Position numbers and translations under genes: made by a program. Source: an uncultured Lachnospiraceae bacterium (GTDB lineage Bacteria; Bacillota; Clostridia; Lachnospirales; Lachnospiraceae). Taken from it: a stretch of DNA of 29,513 nt. The notes under the pieces were generated by a model. It was given only the letters and a program-made list of their open reading frames with translations. It ran no database searches and had not been told where the DNA came from. Positions 16,630 to 25,225 of the stretch are shown in pieces; position 1 is the first letter of the stretch, and each line of letters starts with the position of its first letter. The stretch covers positions 1 through 29,513 of the forward strand of contig CAJUDS010000025.1 of the NCBI GenBank assembly GCA_910585345.1. Reading direction: 5' to 3'.

Positions 16630-17512
16630 AAAATTTTTCCAGAAAGCGGACCAAGGGGGCTCCCGTGGCGGCTAAATATATGAGGGGATATTTTTCCCTC
16701 TTAAGAGACTTGGAAGCGGAACCTTGAAAAATAACGGCGGCAGGCCGTTCATATCAATATCCAGGATATATTACCTGTCATGGCCGTGGGAGCGGCAAGC
16801 GGATCAGGCACGGACGCGGTGACTGCCTGCGGAGCGAGGGAGGGGAACGGAATGGAATGTTCCCTCCTGGCCCGTCAAGAAGATAACATCAAAGGCACGA
16901 GCGGGAAACCGGGGAGCCTGTACCGGCGTGTGGCGCACGCCGGGAACGCGACGACCCATGGCAGGAAAAACGCAATGTCCCGTTCCTCCAGGGTGAAAGG
17001 AGGATGCTGTGGGCATGGTCTGGGCAGCTTAGTCAACTGCCGCCGCCTGCCGTCAGTTTTGCGGGGCCTGAAGCCGGAGGCCGGCCTGGATATTCCCTGT
17101 GGAAACTTGTTTCCGCATATGCCGGGGGTGAGAAGTAGGGCGGTCATGCCGCCTGAGAATACGGCATGAAAATATAAATGAACATAGCTTGACGGGAGAC
17201 TGCGCCGATGGCGGGTTATTTTACGCCTGCCAGGGCAGTCTTTCGTCTGTGATAATAGCGGCAGGAGGGGGGGATGTCCTTTCCTGCCATATCCTTGCGG
17301 GATGCAAGACCTGACACCACAAGTGGGGACATTTCTATTCCCGAGGGCAATGAGACAGGTGTTATGCCTAAGGCTGATTGAGGTCGGGCAAGGGCATTTG
17401 GCAAATGGCACTGGAGATTTGGTTTGAAAGGAACGTGCCATGCTTGCGGTGCATGGTGTTTCATCCGGCTGGCAGTGGGGCAGGGGAGTAAAACGACAGG
17501 GGGGTAGCCTAC
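16630..17512 (+). other. 883-nt structured non-coding stretch (possible ncRNA, oriT or origin)
   Basis: No reading frame here has a plausible ribosome binding site or protein-like composition. The stretch is instead full of short perfect inverted repeats: AACGGC/GCCGTT (16733-16749), ATATCC/GGATAT (about 16759-16771), CAGGCA/TGCCTG (16805-16829), an 8-bp CCGGCGTG/CACGCCGG with 5-nt loop (16923-16943), GACTGC/GCAGTC (17198-17240), GGCAGGA/TCCTGCC (17260-17288), CATTTG/CAAATG (17395-17407) and CCATGC/GCATGG (17438-17456). It lies directly before a parB-type gene. A structured RNA, a transfer or replication origin, or a partition site are all possible; the sequence does not decide. Confidence 0.45.
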
Positions 17513-18565
17513 ATGCAGATTCCAATAGAACAAATACGGATAAAAGAAGGCAGGCGCAGCCTGGACAGCGGCTATGTAAAGGAGTTGGTCGCCAGCATAC
17601 GGGAAATGGGGCTCTTAAATCCCATTACCATAGACCGGGAGAATGTGCTGATCGCCGGCCTCCACAGGATGGAGGCGGCAAAGATGCTTGGCTGGACGGA
17701 GATCCCTTGTACGGTCATCAGCCTGGAGGGGCTGGTGGCTGAAATGGCAGAGATTGACGAAAACATTGTCCGCAGTGACATATCTGCCCTGGAATATGGG
17801 GAGATACTCCTGCGCCGGAAAGAAATCTATGAAACCCTCCATCCGGAGACTAAAAACGGCGGGGACCGCAGGAGCGGGAAAACCAGAAGTGCAAAATGCA
17901 CATCTGATCCTGCCAGGTCGTTTGTGGAGGATACGGCGGAGAAGTTGGGCGTAAACCCCTGCACAGTCAGGAGGCAGATACAGACGGCAAAGAACCTCTC
18001 CCCGGAGACAAAGGAGATCATACGGGGGGCGGATGCGAAACTATCCAAAAAGTCAGCGCTGAAGCTTTCCCGTCTCGGGCCGGAACAGCAGAAGGAGGCC
18101 GCCACCCTTTTGGCATCAAGGGAGATCCGGTCCGTGGATGAATATGCCGCAAAAGAAAAGGAAGCCCCGGAGGAAATACCTGTCCGGGAAATTTCCTGTG
18201 GGAAGCAGGAGCCGCCGGAAAAAGGGACTCTGGAAGACGGGACTCTGGAAGACGGGGGACAGCGGGCATCTGCCGCCTCTGCTGATATGCAGAAAGAAGC
18301 GGCGGCCAGCCTGAAGGAGATCGTTGCGGAATTAAAGGATCCGGACAAGGACTGCAGCGGCACCCCGGAGAGCTTTCTGGCGGAGTACAGTGCCTTTGTG
18401 GGTAAATTCCATCGTGAGATCGGGTGGTACAATGACCCTTATTATGACACGGTGTACCCGGCCCTGACGGAGAAACAGCTTGCACGGCTCAGGGAGCTGA
18501 CGGATTCCATATGCTCCGTGGCGGAAGAAATGTACCACAGGGCGGTACATAAGAGGAAAGGCTGA
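17513..18565 (+). CDS. ParB-like partition protein
   Basis: This 350-aa protein has an N-terminal ParB/Sulfiredoxin-type domain (MQIPIEQIRIKEG, then LVASIREMGLLNPITID, and AGLHRMEAAKMLGW with the GxHRxxA box near residues 49-56). A KorB/ParB-type helix-turn-helix follows around 135-190 (FVEDTAEKLGVNPCTVRRQI). The C-terminal third is charged, with a tandem repeat TLEDGTLEDG. ParB proteins bind centromere-like sites and spread with CTP; on integrated elements they aid maintenance or regulate genes. No ParA gene is visible. A purine-rich AGGGGGG lies about 10 nt before the ATG. Its GC-rich codon use differs clearly from the defence operon to the left. Confidence 0.85.
   Translation: MQIPIEQIRIKEGRRSLDSGYVKELVASIREMGLLNPITIDRENVLIAGLHRMEAAKMLGWTEIPCTVISLEGLVAEMAEIDENIVRSDISALEYGEILLRRKEIYETLHPETKNGGDRRSGKTRSAKCTSDPARSFVEDTAEKLGVNPCTVRRQIQTAKNLSPETKEIIRGADAKLSKKSALKLSRLGPEQQKEAATLLASREIRSVDEYAAKEKEAPEEIPVREISCGKQEPPEKGTLEDGTLEDGGQRASAASADMQKEAAASLKEIVAELKDPDKDCSGTPESFLAEYSAFVGKFHREIGWYNDPYYDTVYPALTEKQLARLRELTDSICSVAEEMYHRAVHKRKG
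18224..18253 (+). repeat. 15-bp tandem duplication inside parB-like gene
   Basis: GGGACTCTGGAAGAC occurs twice in a row (18224-18238 and 18239-18253), duplicating five residues in the charged C-terminal linker. It is in frame, so likely a neutral slippage product. Confidence 0.8.
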
Positions 18566-18595
18566 ATAAAAATGTGTATTCGGCTATCAGCATAG

Positions 18596-18613
18596 TGTGC
18601 GCCGCAGCGCACA
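18596..18613. repeat. Hairpin between the two ParB-domain genes
   Basis: TGTGCGC at 18596-18602 pairs with GCGCACA at 18607-18613 around a CGCA tetraloop. It lies in the 63-nt gap, 16 nt before the next ATG, and could affect translation of that gene or be a protein-binding site. No T-run follows. Confidence 0.5.
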
Positions 18614-18628
18614 GACAGGCATTATTAT

Positions 18629-19549
18629 ATGGGAAGCAATAGAAGAAAACATAATCCCCAGGCAGCAGCAAAAGCAGCCAGGGCAACAAGGGCGGCGAAG
18701 GCGACAGGGACAGCGGAAAAGATGGCGGCGGGGGCGGCAGTGGCAAAAGCGGTATCCGGAGCGGAGTACCGCAACCCCGGCATTGATCGGGAGATACATA
18801 CGGACCACCTGACATCGGGCCTGCCTTACCAGAGACCGGTAAACCCGAAGGAGGTTGAGCGCCTGATTCGGGAGTGGGACGAGCGTCTCCTGGAGCCGGT
18901 CATCGTCAGCTTCCGGGACGGGAAATTCAACGTGGTGGACGGGCAGCACCGGATCTCCGCCATGCGCAGGATGAACAATGGGGTCGGCATCATGGTAAGC
19001 TGCAAGGTCTACAGCGGGCTGACCTATGAGCAGGAGGCGGCCCTTTGCTATAAGCTGGACAAGGCCAAGAAGCGCCTGAGCCTGTCCCAGGCCACCAACG
19101 CCCTGGCGGAGTCCGGGGAGGATGCGGAAATCATGGAGATTCGGCAGCTGACAGAGAATTGCGGCTTTGTATGGGCGCTGGGAAAGAGCCGGGGGAAGAC
19201 CGGGGAGATCGTGACCACCAGGGCGCTGGTGAATGCCTACCGTTTGCTGGGCGGCGCAGCCTTTGTCCGCATGATGAACCTTTTATGGGATGCCTGGGAG
19301 GGGGATCCCCGTTCCCTGACGGCGTCCATCCTCTCCGGAATGGCGCTGTTTGTGAAGACCTATGAGACGGAGATGAGTGACCGCACCTTTGCCACTAAGC
19401 TTTCCCAGGTTGACCCGGACGAGATCAACCGCAGGGGACGGGCGGACTTCTCCACCAACAGCGTGGCCCTGCGCTATGCCAGGGTCATCCTGGAGAAGTA
19501 CAATGGGCAGAGGGGCGGAAGGAAGCTGCCGTACCGCTTCAAAGGGTGA
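18629..19549 (+). CDS. ParB-domain (DUF6551-like) protein
   Basis: This 306-aa protein has an Ala/Lys-rich low-complexity N-terminus (residues 1-42). A ParB/sulfiredoxin-like nuclease fold follows: LPYQRPVNPKEVERLI, EPVIVSFRDGKFNVVDGQHR, ISAMRR. The DGQHR box near residue 110 is also the signature used to name DGQHR-domain proteins, which include DndB relatives. I take it as a ParB-type domain of the DUF6551 kind found on Firmicutes mobile elements. The rest is helical and of unknown role. The ribosome binding site is weak, and an in-frame ATG at 18722 would remove most of the low-complexity part. It probably works with the ParB-like protein in maintenance of the element. Confidence 0.7.
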   Translation: MGSNRRKHNPQAAAKAARATRAAKATGTAEKMAAGAAVAKAVSGAEYRNPGIDREIHTDHLTSGLPYQRPVNPKEVERLIREWDERLLEPVIVSFRDGKFNVVDGQHRISAMRRMNNGVGIMVSCKVYSGLTYEQEAALCYKLDKAKKRLSLSQATNALAESGEDAEIMEIRQLTENCGFVWALGKSRGKTGEIVTTRALVNAYRLLGGAAFVRMMNLLWDAWEGDPRSLTASILSGMALFVKTYETEMSDRTFATKLSQVDPDEINRRGRADFSTNSVALRYARVILEKYNGQRGGRKLPYRFKG

Positions 19550-19585
19550 TGCGGGAAAGGGATATAGCTGTAAGACGGCATCGGA

Positions 19586-19620
19586 AACAGCCATGTCAGT
19601 CAAAAACTGACATGGCTGTT
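19586..19620. promoter_or_regulatory. Perfect 15-bp inverted repeat, operator or parS-like site
   Basis: AACAGCCATGTCAGT at 19586-19600 pairs exactly with ACTGACATGGCTGTT at 19606-19620 over a CAAAA loop, and a further ACTGACAT copy follows at about 19625. No T-run follows, so this is more like a binding site for a dimeric protein than a terminator. Its place just after two ParB-domain genes makes a partition or autoregulatory site a reasonable guess. Confidence 0.55.
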
Positions 19621-19684
19621 GAAAACTGACATTGAGACAAGCAGATGTTTCATAGATTAGAACAAGCAAGACAGGAGGCTGCGC

Positions 19685-19945
19685 ATGGAGACAGCACTGG
19701 GAATGGATCTTGCACAAATGAGGGAGGTTGATATACATACGGTTGACAGGGAATCGCTTGCGGACATCAGGGATGTGCGGGTTGACGGGAAACTCTCTAG
19801 GGAGCAGCGGTTCAACGATTTCCTGCGGCAGATAAGGAACCCTTACTGTTACCGCTGTGGAAAGGTGGTGGTAAAGATCGGTTTTTCGGATACGGAGGCG
19901 ACACTGGAAGACAGGCTGGAGCATTATCTGGCGGCCATGCAGTGA
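19685..19945 (+). CDS. Small DUF6870-like protein
   Basis: This 86-aa protein contains LADIRDVRVDGKLSREQR and FNDFLRQIRNPYCYRCGKVV, a pattern I recognise from DUF6870, small proteins next to recombinases on Clostridia mobile elements. One CYRC pair near residues 57-60 might bind metal. A perfect AGGAGG (19673-19678) lies 6 nt before the ATG. Function is unknown. Its regular place ahead of the serine recombinases suggests a role in excision control, but this is only association. Confidence 0.7.
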   Translation: METALGMDLAQMREVDIHTVDRESLADIRDVRVDGKLSREQRFNDFLRQIRNPYCYRCGKVVVKIGFSDTEATLEDRLEHYLAAMQ

Positions 19946-19973
19946 AGTTTCACGAATTTGCAGGCAGTACGCA

Positions 19974-19989
19974 GTTTTTATATAAAAAC
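19974..19989. repeat. 16-bp perfect palindrome
   Basis: GTTTTTATATAAAAAC is fully self-complementary with no loop. It lies 28 nt after the DUF6870-like gene. No T-run follows the second arm; it may be a binding site or part of a weak bidirectional terminator. Confidence 0.5.
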
Positions 19990-20069
19990 TTCCTGCGGAA
20001 ATTTTGACAGGGGAGTATTGCGGATCGAATGGATGAACGACAAAAGAGGGACGACTTTCACCCGGAGGC

Positions 20070-20098
20070 TTGACCTTCACACTTTAAAGTGTTACAAT
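20070..20098 (+). promoter_or_regulatory. Recombinase-operon promoter with palindromic operator in the spacer
   Basis: The -35 is TTGACC at 20070-20075, the spacer is exactly 17 nt, and the -10 is TACAAT at 20093-20098. The last 14 nt of the spacer (20079-20092) are the perfect palindrome ACACTTTAAAGTGT. A dimeric regulator bound there would directly control RNA polymerase. The recombinase start codon is 77 nt downstream. Confidence 0.75.
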
Positions 20099-20175
20099 CC
20101 TGCTTGAATAAGCAGACCGGTGGGGCCCATTGTGAAAAGTTTTAACGGGAAATTTTTTACATTGGAGGTACCGCC

Positions 20176-21924
20176 ATGGAAAATTTAAAAACAGACCGGA
20201 TATATCATGCCGCTGTCTATGTGCGCCTGTCTAAGGAAGACGGCGACAAGGAGGAGAGCGACAGTATCGTTAATCAGAAGGAACTCATCAGGGCATTCCT
20301 GGAGGATAAGCCGGACATAGAAGTCTGCGGGGAGTGGGCGGACGACGGCTACAGCGGGGCGGATTTCGAGCGCCCGAATTTCCAGGGGATGATCCGGGAG
20401 ATCGAGGCAGGATGTATTGACTGCGTGGTGGTCAAGGACCTGTCCCGGTTCGGCAGGAACTTTGTGGAGGCGGGGCGCTATATCGACCAGATATTCCCCG
20501 CCCTGGGGGTGCGCTTCATTGCCGTCAATGACGGCTTTGACAGTGCAAAGGGCAGGACTTCCTCAGACCGGATCCTGATCCCCTTCAAGAACCTGATCAA
20601 CGATGCCTACTGCAGGGATATCTCGGTAAAGGTCAGGAGCCAGCTGGAAACCAAACGTAAGAAGGGGGATTTCATCGGCTCCTTTGCCGTGTACGGATAC
20701 TTGAAAGATCCGGCTGACCGTCATAAGCTGGTAGTGGATGAATATGCTGCGGGCGTGGTGAAGGATATCTTCAGATGGAAGCTGGAGGGCGCAAGCCAGC
20801 AGAGGATAGCGGACCGCCTGAACGAGCGGGGGGAACTGTCTCCCATGGAATACAAGCGGTTCTGCGGGATGCGGTATCAGTCTGGCTTCCAGGTAAACGC
20901 AAAAGCTAGGTGGACGGCGGTGGCTGTGGGGCGCATCCTGCGTAACGAGTTATATATTGGAACCATGGTGCAAGGAAAGAGAACCACGCCTAACCATAAG
21001 GTAAAGAAAACACTGTTAAAGCCCAGTGAGGAATGGGTGCGGGTGGAGGGCAGCCATGAGCCCATCATTGACAGGGAGGATTTCCTTGCGGTGGGGCGGC
21101 TCCTGCTGCAGGATACCCGTGTGGCGCCCAAGGAGGAGACAGTCTACCTGCTCTCCGGCCTGGTGTTCTGTGCGGACTGCGGCTTTGGCATGGTGCGCAA
21201 CAGCGTGTGCCGGAACGGGAAGACCTATGTTTACTATATGTGCGGCAATAACCGCACGGGCGGGAAATGCAGCAGCCACCGCATAAGCGGCGGGCAGTTG
21301 GAACAGTCGGTGTTCCTTGCCTTGAAGCAGCATATCGGTCAGACTATGGATATGGACCGAATCCTTGCCTACATAGAGACACTTCCTTACCATCAGGCGG
21401 AGGTGGAGAAAGCAGACCGGCAGCTTCTGAGGAAACAGGAGGAGGCGGAGAAGTATACCCGCCTGAAAACCTCCCTATATGAATCCCTCATGGAGGGACT
21501 GGTGAGTAAAGGGGAGTATCTGGAACTGAAAGCCCTGTATGACGGGAAGCTGCAGGAAGCACAGGCGGCAATGGAGAGGCTCCGGGAGGAGATGGAGAGT
21601 TTGCTTCAGAACCGCATGGGTGGGACTTACTGGATCGAGCAGTTTAAGAAACACCGGAACCTGACGGAACTGACGCGGCACATAGCGGTCACCCTGATCG
21701 ACAGGATAGAAGTCTGTGAGGACTGCCGCATCCGAATCAGGTTCAAGTACCAGGACAGCTATGAGCGGGCATTGTCGCTCATAGAAAGCGTGGGAAAATT
21801 ACAGCCGCCTGACACTGCATCCGGAGGGGATGCGGTTTTTCCGGTAAATGAAGCGATTCTTTCCAGAAATGGGATGATCGCTTTCGGACAGGGAGCCAAC
21901 CGCTCCAAGAAAGGAGCGGTGTAG
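20176..21924 (+). CDS. Large serine recombinase 1
   Basis: This 582-aa protein has an N-terminal resolvase domain with the catalytic serine S19 in YVRLS and the conserved VVVKDLSRFGRN helix. A recombinase domain follows (GSFAVYGYLKDP onward), then a zinc ribbon (C332-x2-C335 and C356-x8-C365) and a coiled-coil near 420-490. This is the family of phage integrases and Tn4451-type transposases that join attP and attB through a 2-bp crossover. GGAGG at 20164-20168 is the ribosome binding site. It is the first of three tandem recombinases, which probably act together for integration and excision of the element. Confidence 0.93.
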   Translation: MENLKTDRIYHAAVYVRLSKEDGDKEESDSIVNQKELIRAFLEDKPDIEVCGEWADDGYSGADFERPNFQGMIREIEAGCIDCVVVKDLSRFGRNFVEAGRYIDQIFPALGVRFIAVNDGFDSAKGRTSSDRILIPFKNLINDAYCRDISVKVRSQLETKRKKGDFIGSFAVYGYLKDPADRHKLVVDEYAAGVVKDIFRWKLEGASQQRIADRLNERGELSPMEYKRFCGMRYQSGFQVNAKARWTAVAVGRILRNELYIGTMVQGKRTTPNHKVKKTLLKPSEEWVRVEGSHEPIIDREDFLAVGRLLLQDTRVAPKEETVYLLSGLVFCADCGFGMVRNSVCRNGKTYVYYMCGNNRTGGKCSSHRISGGQLEQSVFLALKQHIGQTMDMDRILAYIETLPYHQAEVEKADRQLLRKQEEAEKYTRLKTSLYESLMEGLVSKGEYLELKALYDGKLQEAQAAMERLREEMESLLQNRMGGTYWIEQFKKHRNLTELTRHIAVTLIDRIEVCEDCRIRIRFKYQDSYERALSLIESVGKLQPPDTASGGDAVFPVNEAILSRNGMIAFGQGANRSKKGAV

Positions 21925-21925
21925 G

Positions 21926-23641
21926 ATGGCGAGGGTGAGCAGGAAAGCAGCCATATCAGAAGAAAGGGAGAGCAGCCTGGCCGCAAGCCCGGAAAAGATA
22001 TACAATGCGGCGGCCTATGTGCGCCTGTCCGTGGAGGGGGCTGACCTAGAGAAGAACCGGGAGACTATTTCCACACAGCGCTATATGCTGGAAAAATACA
22101 TTGAAACACAGCTGGATATGCGGCTTGCAGCCGTGTTCTGTGACAACGGCGAGACGGGCACCGATTTTGAGCGCCCCGGCTTTGAGCAGATGATGGACCG
22201 GGTAAGGGACCGGGAAATAGACTGCATCGTGGTGAAAGACCTGTCCCGTTTCGGCAGGAATTATGTGGAGGCAGGGTATTACCTGGAGAAAATCTTCCCT
22301 TATCTGGGGGTGCGCTTTGTGGCTGTCAATGACAGCTATGATACCTTGAAGGACAAGGGCGGGAATGAGATGGTGCTGTCCCTGAAAAATCTGATAAACG
22401 ACCTTTATGCCAAGGACATTTCCGGGAAGATTTGTTCCTCCCTGGATACGAAACGCAAAAACGGGGAGTACATTGGCGGTGTTCCCCCGTATGGTTACCT
22501 GAAATCCCCGGAGGATAGGCACAGGCTGGCGCCGGACCCGGATGCCGCGCCCGTGGTGCGCAGGATCTTCCAGTGGAGGGCGGACGGGATGGCAGTCGCG
22601 CAGATTGCCCGAAGGCTGAATGAAGAAGGAATACCCAGCCCGGCACTTCATTATTACCAGAAAGGAATCCGGGACAGGGAACCGTCGGAAACGGGCAGGA
22701 TATGGCTGGCTGCGGGGATCCGCAGGATGTTGGAGAATCTTGTGTATGTAGGCCATGTGGCGCAGGGCAAGACAAGGAAGTCCCTGAGCGAGGGAATCCC
22801 GCAGATGGATGTCTCCCGTGACAGGTGGATCATCGTGGAGAATATGCACCAGCCCATTGTGGACAGAGAACTTTTTGACAGGGTGCAGGAGATCATGGGG
22901 GAACGTCACAGCCAGAGCCTGGCTATCAGGGGAAAGCATAGGACGGCGGAAAATGTATTCAAGGGCCTGCTGGTCTGTGCGGACTGCGGCAGGAAAATGG
23001 CGCGCCATAAGAATGTCACCCCCAAGGGAACCGCCCGGTATGTCTTTGTCTGCTATGTGTATGAGCAGAACAGGGGGAAGCGGGGCTGTACGAAAAAGTA
23101 TGTCAGGGAGCAGGACATACAGGAGGCAGTATCCAGATCCTTAAGCCTGCAGATGGAAGCCGTGCTGGATCTGGAAAGAAAAATAAAAAAGGAAGGATGT
23201 CTTGGGGCGCGTGAAAAAGAGCTGGATGGCAGGCTTAAACGTGCGCAGCAGAAAACAAAGCGTAACACGGCCCTGCGCAGCACCCTTTATGAGTCCCTCT
23301 GTGACGGCACCCTGACAAAAAAGGAATATCTGTCCCTTAAGGCGGAATATGACAGGAAGGCAGCGGAGCTTGAGAAAGAAATGGAAAGCATTCGTCAGGA
23401 AGCAGCGGAGTTCAGGGCACAGTCTGCCTCCTGGGAAAGGTGGGCAGGCTCCATTAAAGAGTATTGTGCTTTCCTGGAGGGGCAGACAATCACCCGGGGG
23501 ATGGCGCTGGAAATGATTCAGTCCATCCGGGTGTCAAACTATAATGATCTGGAGATCATCTGGAATTTTCAGGATGAATTTGCCCGCCTCGCCCAGATGT
23601 CCGTTCCTGTAGAAAACTGTGGGAAGGGGGCGGACGCATGA
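21926..23641 (+). CDS. Large serine recombinase 2
   Basis: This 571-aa paralogue has its catalytic serine at S35 in YVRLS after a 28-residue extension. It also has VVKDLSRFGRN, a recombinase domain (GGVPPYGYLKSP), a zinc ribbon (VCADCGRKMARHK with a later CYVYEQNRGKRGC) and a coiled-coil near 420-500. The ATG lies 1 nt after the stop of recombinase 1, with AAGGAG inside that gene's end, so the two are translationally coupled. All key catalytic residues visible in the family are present, so it should be active. Confidence 0.93.
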   Translation: MARVSRKAAISEERESSLAASPEKIYNAAAYVRLSVEGADLEKNRETISTQRYMLEKYIETQLDMRLAAVFCDNGETGTDFERPGFEQMMDRVRDREIDCIVVKDLSRFGRNYVEAGYYLEKIFPYLGVRFVAVNDSYDTLKDKGGNEMVLSLKNLINDLYAKDISGKICSSLDTKRKNGEYIGGVPPYGYLKSPEDRHRLAPDPDAAPVVRRIFQWRADGMAVAQIARRLNEEGIPSPALHYYQKGIRDREPSETGRIWLAAGIRRMLENLVYVGHVAQGKTRKSLSEGIPQMDVSRDRWIIVENMHQPIVDRELFDRVQEIMGERHSQSLAIRGKHRTAENVFKGLLVCADCGRKMARHKNVTPKGTARYVFVCYVYEQNRGKRGCTKKYVREQDIQEAVSRSLSLQMEAVLDLERKIKKEGCLGAREKELDGRLKRAQQKTKRNTALRSTLYESLCDGTLTKKEYLSLKAEYDRKAAELEKEMESIRQEAAEFRAQSASWERWAGSIKEYCAFLEGQTITRGMALEMIQSIRVSNYNDLEIIWNFQDEFARLAQMSVPVENCGKGADA

Positions 23642-25167
23642 AAACAGCAGCCCTATATATGCGGCTTTCCAGCGAGGATATTCATGAAGGGGAGAGTTAC
23701 AGTATCGGAAACCAGCGGGACTTGCTTTACAGTTATATCAGGGAACACCGGGAGTTTGACGGGTGCAGTATCCTGGAATTTACGGATGACGGCTACAGCG
23801 GCGTCAACTTTGAACGCCCCGGGATAAAGAAGCTGCTGTCATTGGCCGGGAAGACGGTGGACTGCATCCTTGTCAAGGATTTATCTCGTTTTGGGAGGAA
23901 TCTGGTGGAAGTGGGGGATTACCTTGACCAGATATTCCCATTCCTGGGAGTGCGCTTCATTGCGGTCAATGAGGGGTATGACAGTGGGAAAGGACTGGGG
24001 AGCTCCGTCAGCCTGGATGTGTCTCTGAAGGCGATGGTGTATGAGATGTATAGCAGGGATATCTCTGAAAAATTACAGTGTGTCAAACGCGCGAAGATGC
24101 GTAAGGGGGAATACCAGTGCGCCATTGCCTTTTATGGATATAAGAAATCGGTAACAGTGAAAAACAAGCTTGAGATTGATGAGCCGGCGGCAATGGTTGT
24201 AAGGAAGATTTTTCAGATGGCCGGTGAGGGTATGCGTCCCACCCAGATCGCGCTGGAACTGAACCGGGAGGGCATCCCGTCCCCACTGATGTACCGCAAG
24301 GCAAACCATACGGATGGGATGCGGGGCTGGAAAGTCGTGGGGGATGCGGTCTGGATGCGGGAGAACGTCCGCCGCATCCTGTTGGACGAGCGGTATACCG
24401 GATGCCTGATCGGCCACAAGAGGGTTATGGCGGATATGGTCACGAAACGGACTGAGGCAGTGCCCAGGGAGGAATGGATTGTGGCGAGGGATACCCAGGA
24501 GGCCATTGTAACAGAGCAGGAATATCTCAAAGCCCAGGAAGTGATAAAGCACTATGTCCAGAAACCACAGAGGAAACCGTTTCAGAAATTCAGGGGAATC
24601 TTAAAGTGCGACTGCTGCGGCAGGGTCCTGGTCCGGAAAGCCGGTAAGAAGCCGTATTTTATCTGCTATACCGCAAGGAGCATAAAAGACAGTGACTGCA
24701 TAAAAGTCCATCTGGAGGAAGCGGCGCTGGAGGAGGCTGTTCTGGAGGCGGTAAGGGTACAGGTAAAGCTTTATTGTGACAGTATGGCAGTGCCGGTGGA
24801 GAAGTCGGACGCCTGCCTGCAGAAAGAGATCAGGGACTGCCAGATGTCGGTCAGCCGGTATAAGGCCTTGCAGGCATCCGCATTTGAGGACTACGCAGAG
24901 GGGCGGATCAATAAACAGGAATATCTTTCCGGCAAGCAGGAATCTGTAAGGCAGCTGGAGCAGCTGGACAGCCGAATCCGGGAATTGAATGAACAGCTTG
25001 CAGCGCAGCAGATGCAGCAGGCAGGGCGGGAAGCGGATTTGGGAAGGTATGCTTTTGTAGAGGAACTGACAAGGGAAGTGCTGGTTGATCTGATAAAGGA
25101 GATCCGGGTCAGCGGGGAAAACAGGATAGAAATCAGGTGGAACTTCCGTGAGAAAGAGCCTGTTTGA
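23638..25167 (+). CDS. Large serine recombinase 3
   Basis: This is the third recombinase, 509 aa, overlapping recombinase 2 by ATGA. The catalytic serine is S11 in YMRLS; VKDLSRFGRN and a zinc ribbon (CDCCGRVLVRKAG with a later FICYTARSIKDSDC) are present. It is shorter than the other two at both ends. It is the last gene of the element on this side: the subtilase fragment starts within about 60 nt of its stop, so the attachment site should lie in that gap. Confidence 0.93.
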   Translation: MKTAALYMRLSSEDIHEGESYSIGNQRDLLYSYIREHREFDGCSILEFTDDGYSGVNFERPGIKKLLSLAGKTVDCILVKDLSRFGRNLVEVGDYLDQIFPFLGVRFIAVNEGYDSGKGLGSSVSLDVSLKAMVYEMYSRDISEKLQCVKRAKMRKGEYQCAIAFYGYKKSVTVKNKLEIDEPAAMVVRKIFQMAGEGMRPTQIALELNREGIPSPLMYRKANHTDGMRGWKVVGDAVWMRENVRRILLDERYTGCLIGHKRVMADMVTKRTEAVPREEWIVARDTQEAIVTEQEYLKAQEVIKHYVQKPQRKPFQKFRGILKCDCCGRVLVRKAGKKPYFICYTARSIKDSDCIKVHLEEAALEEAVLEAVRVQVKLYCDSMAVPVEKSDACLQKEIRDCQMSVSRYKALQASAFEDYAEGRINKQEYLSGKQESVRQLEQLDSRIRELNEQLAAQQMQQAGREADLGRYAFVEELTREVLVDLIKEIRVSGENRIEIRWNFREKEPV

Positions 25168-25225
25168 CAAATGCCTGTCAGGAGACGGAATACAAATTTT
25201 TTTATGTATGTCTTGACACAAGCAA
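25168..25225. other. Probable right attachment junction of the mobile element
   Basis: The gap between the recombinase 3 stop and the first residues alignable by eye to a subtilase (AAEIGRTVICVGSGNEG) is only about 60 nt. Large serine recombinase genes usually lie next to one attachment site, so the crossover is likely here. The exact core cannot be fixed without the other end of the element, which is not in the window. Confidence 0.5.

Noticed and set aside
16780..17169. 129-codon frame in the structured stretch, and a 216-codon frame opposite (16875-17525)
   Set aside because: Neither has a ribosome binding site or family-like sequence. Composition is rich in Arg, Gly and Pro or Cys, as expected from non-coding GC-rich DNA.
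16630..17512. Group II intron as explanation of the structured stretch
   Set aside because: No GTGCG-type 5' end, no recognisable domain V and no intron-encoded protein were found.
18629..19549. DGQHR-type DndB homologue belonging to the phosphorothioation operon
   Set aside because: The DGQHR box is present, but the rest fits a ParB-domain protein of mobile elements. It lies beside parB and recombinases, with base composition unlike the defence operon.
19283..20080. 265-codon minus-strand frame
   Set aside because: It is a shadow of the ParB-domain and DUF6870-like genes, running across three separate plus-strand features.
22046..23008. 320-codon minus-strand frame opposite recombinase 2
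   Set aside because: It is rich in His, Pro and Arg, typical of the antisense of a GC-rich gene, and has no ribosome binding site.
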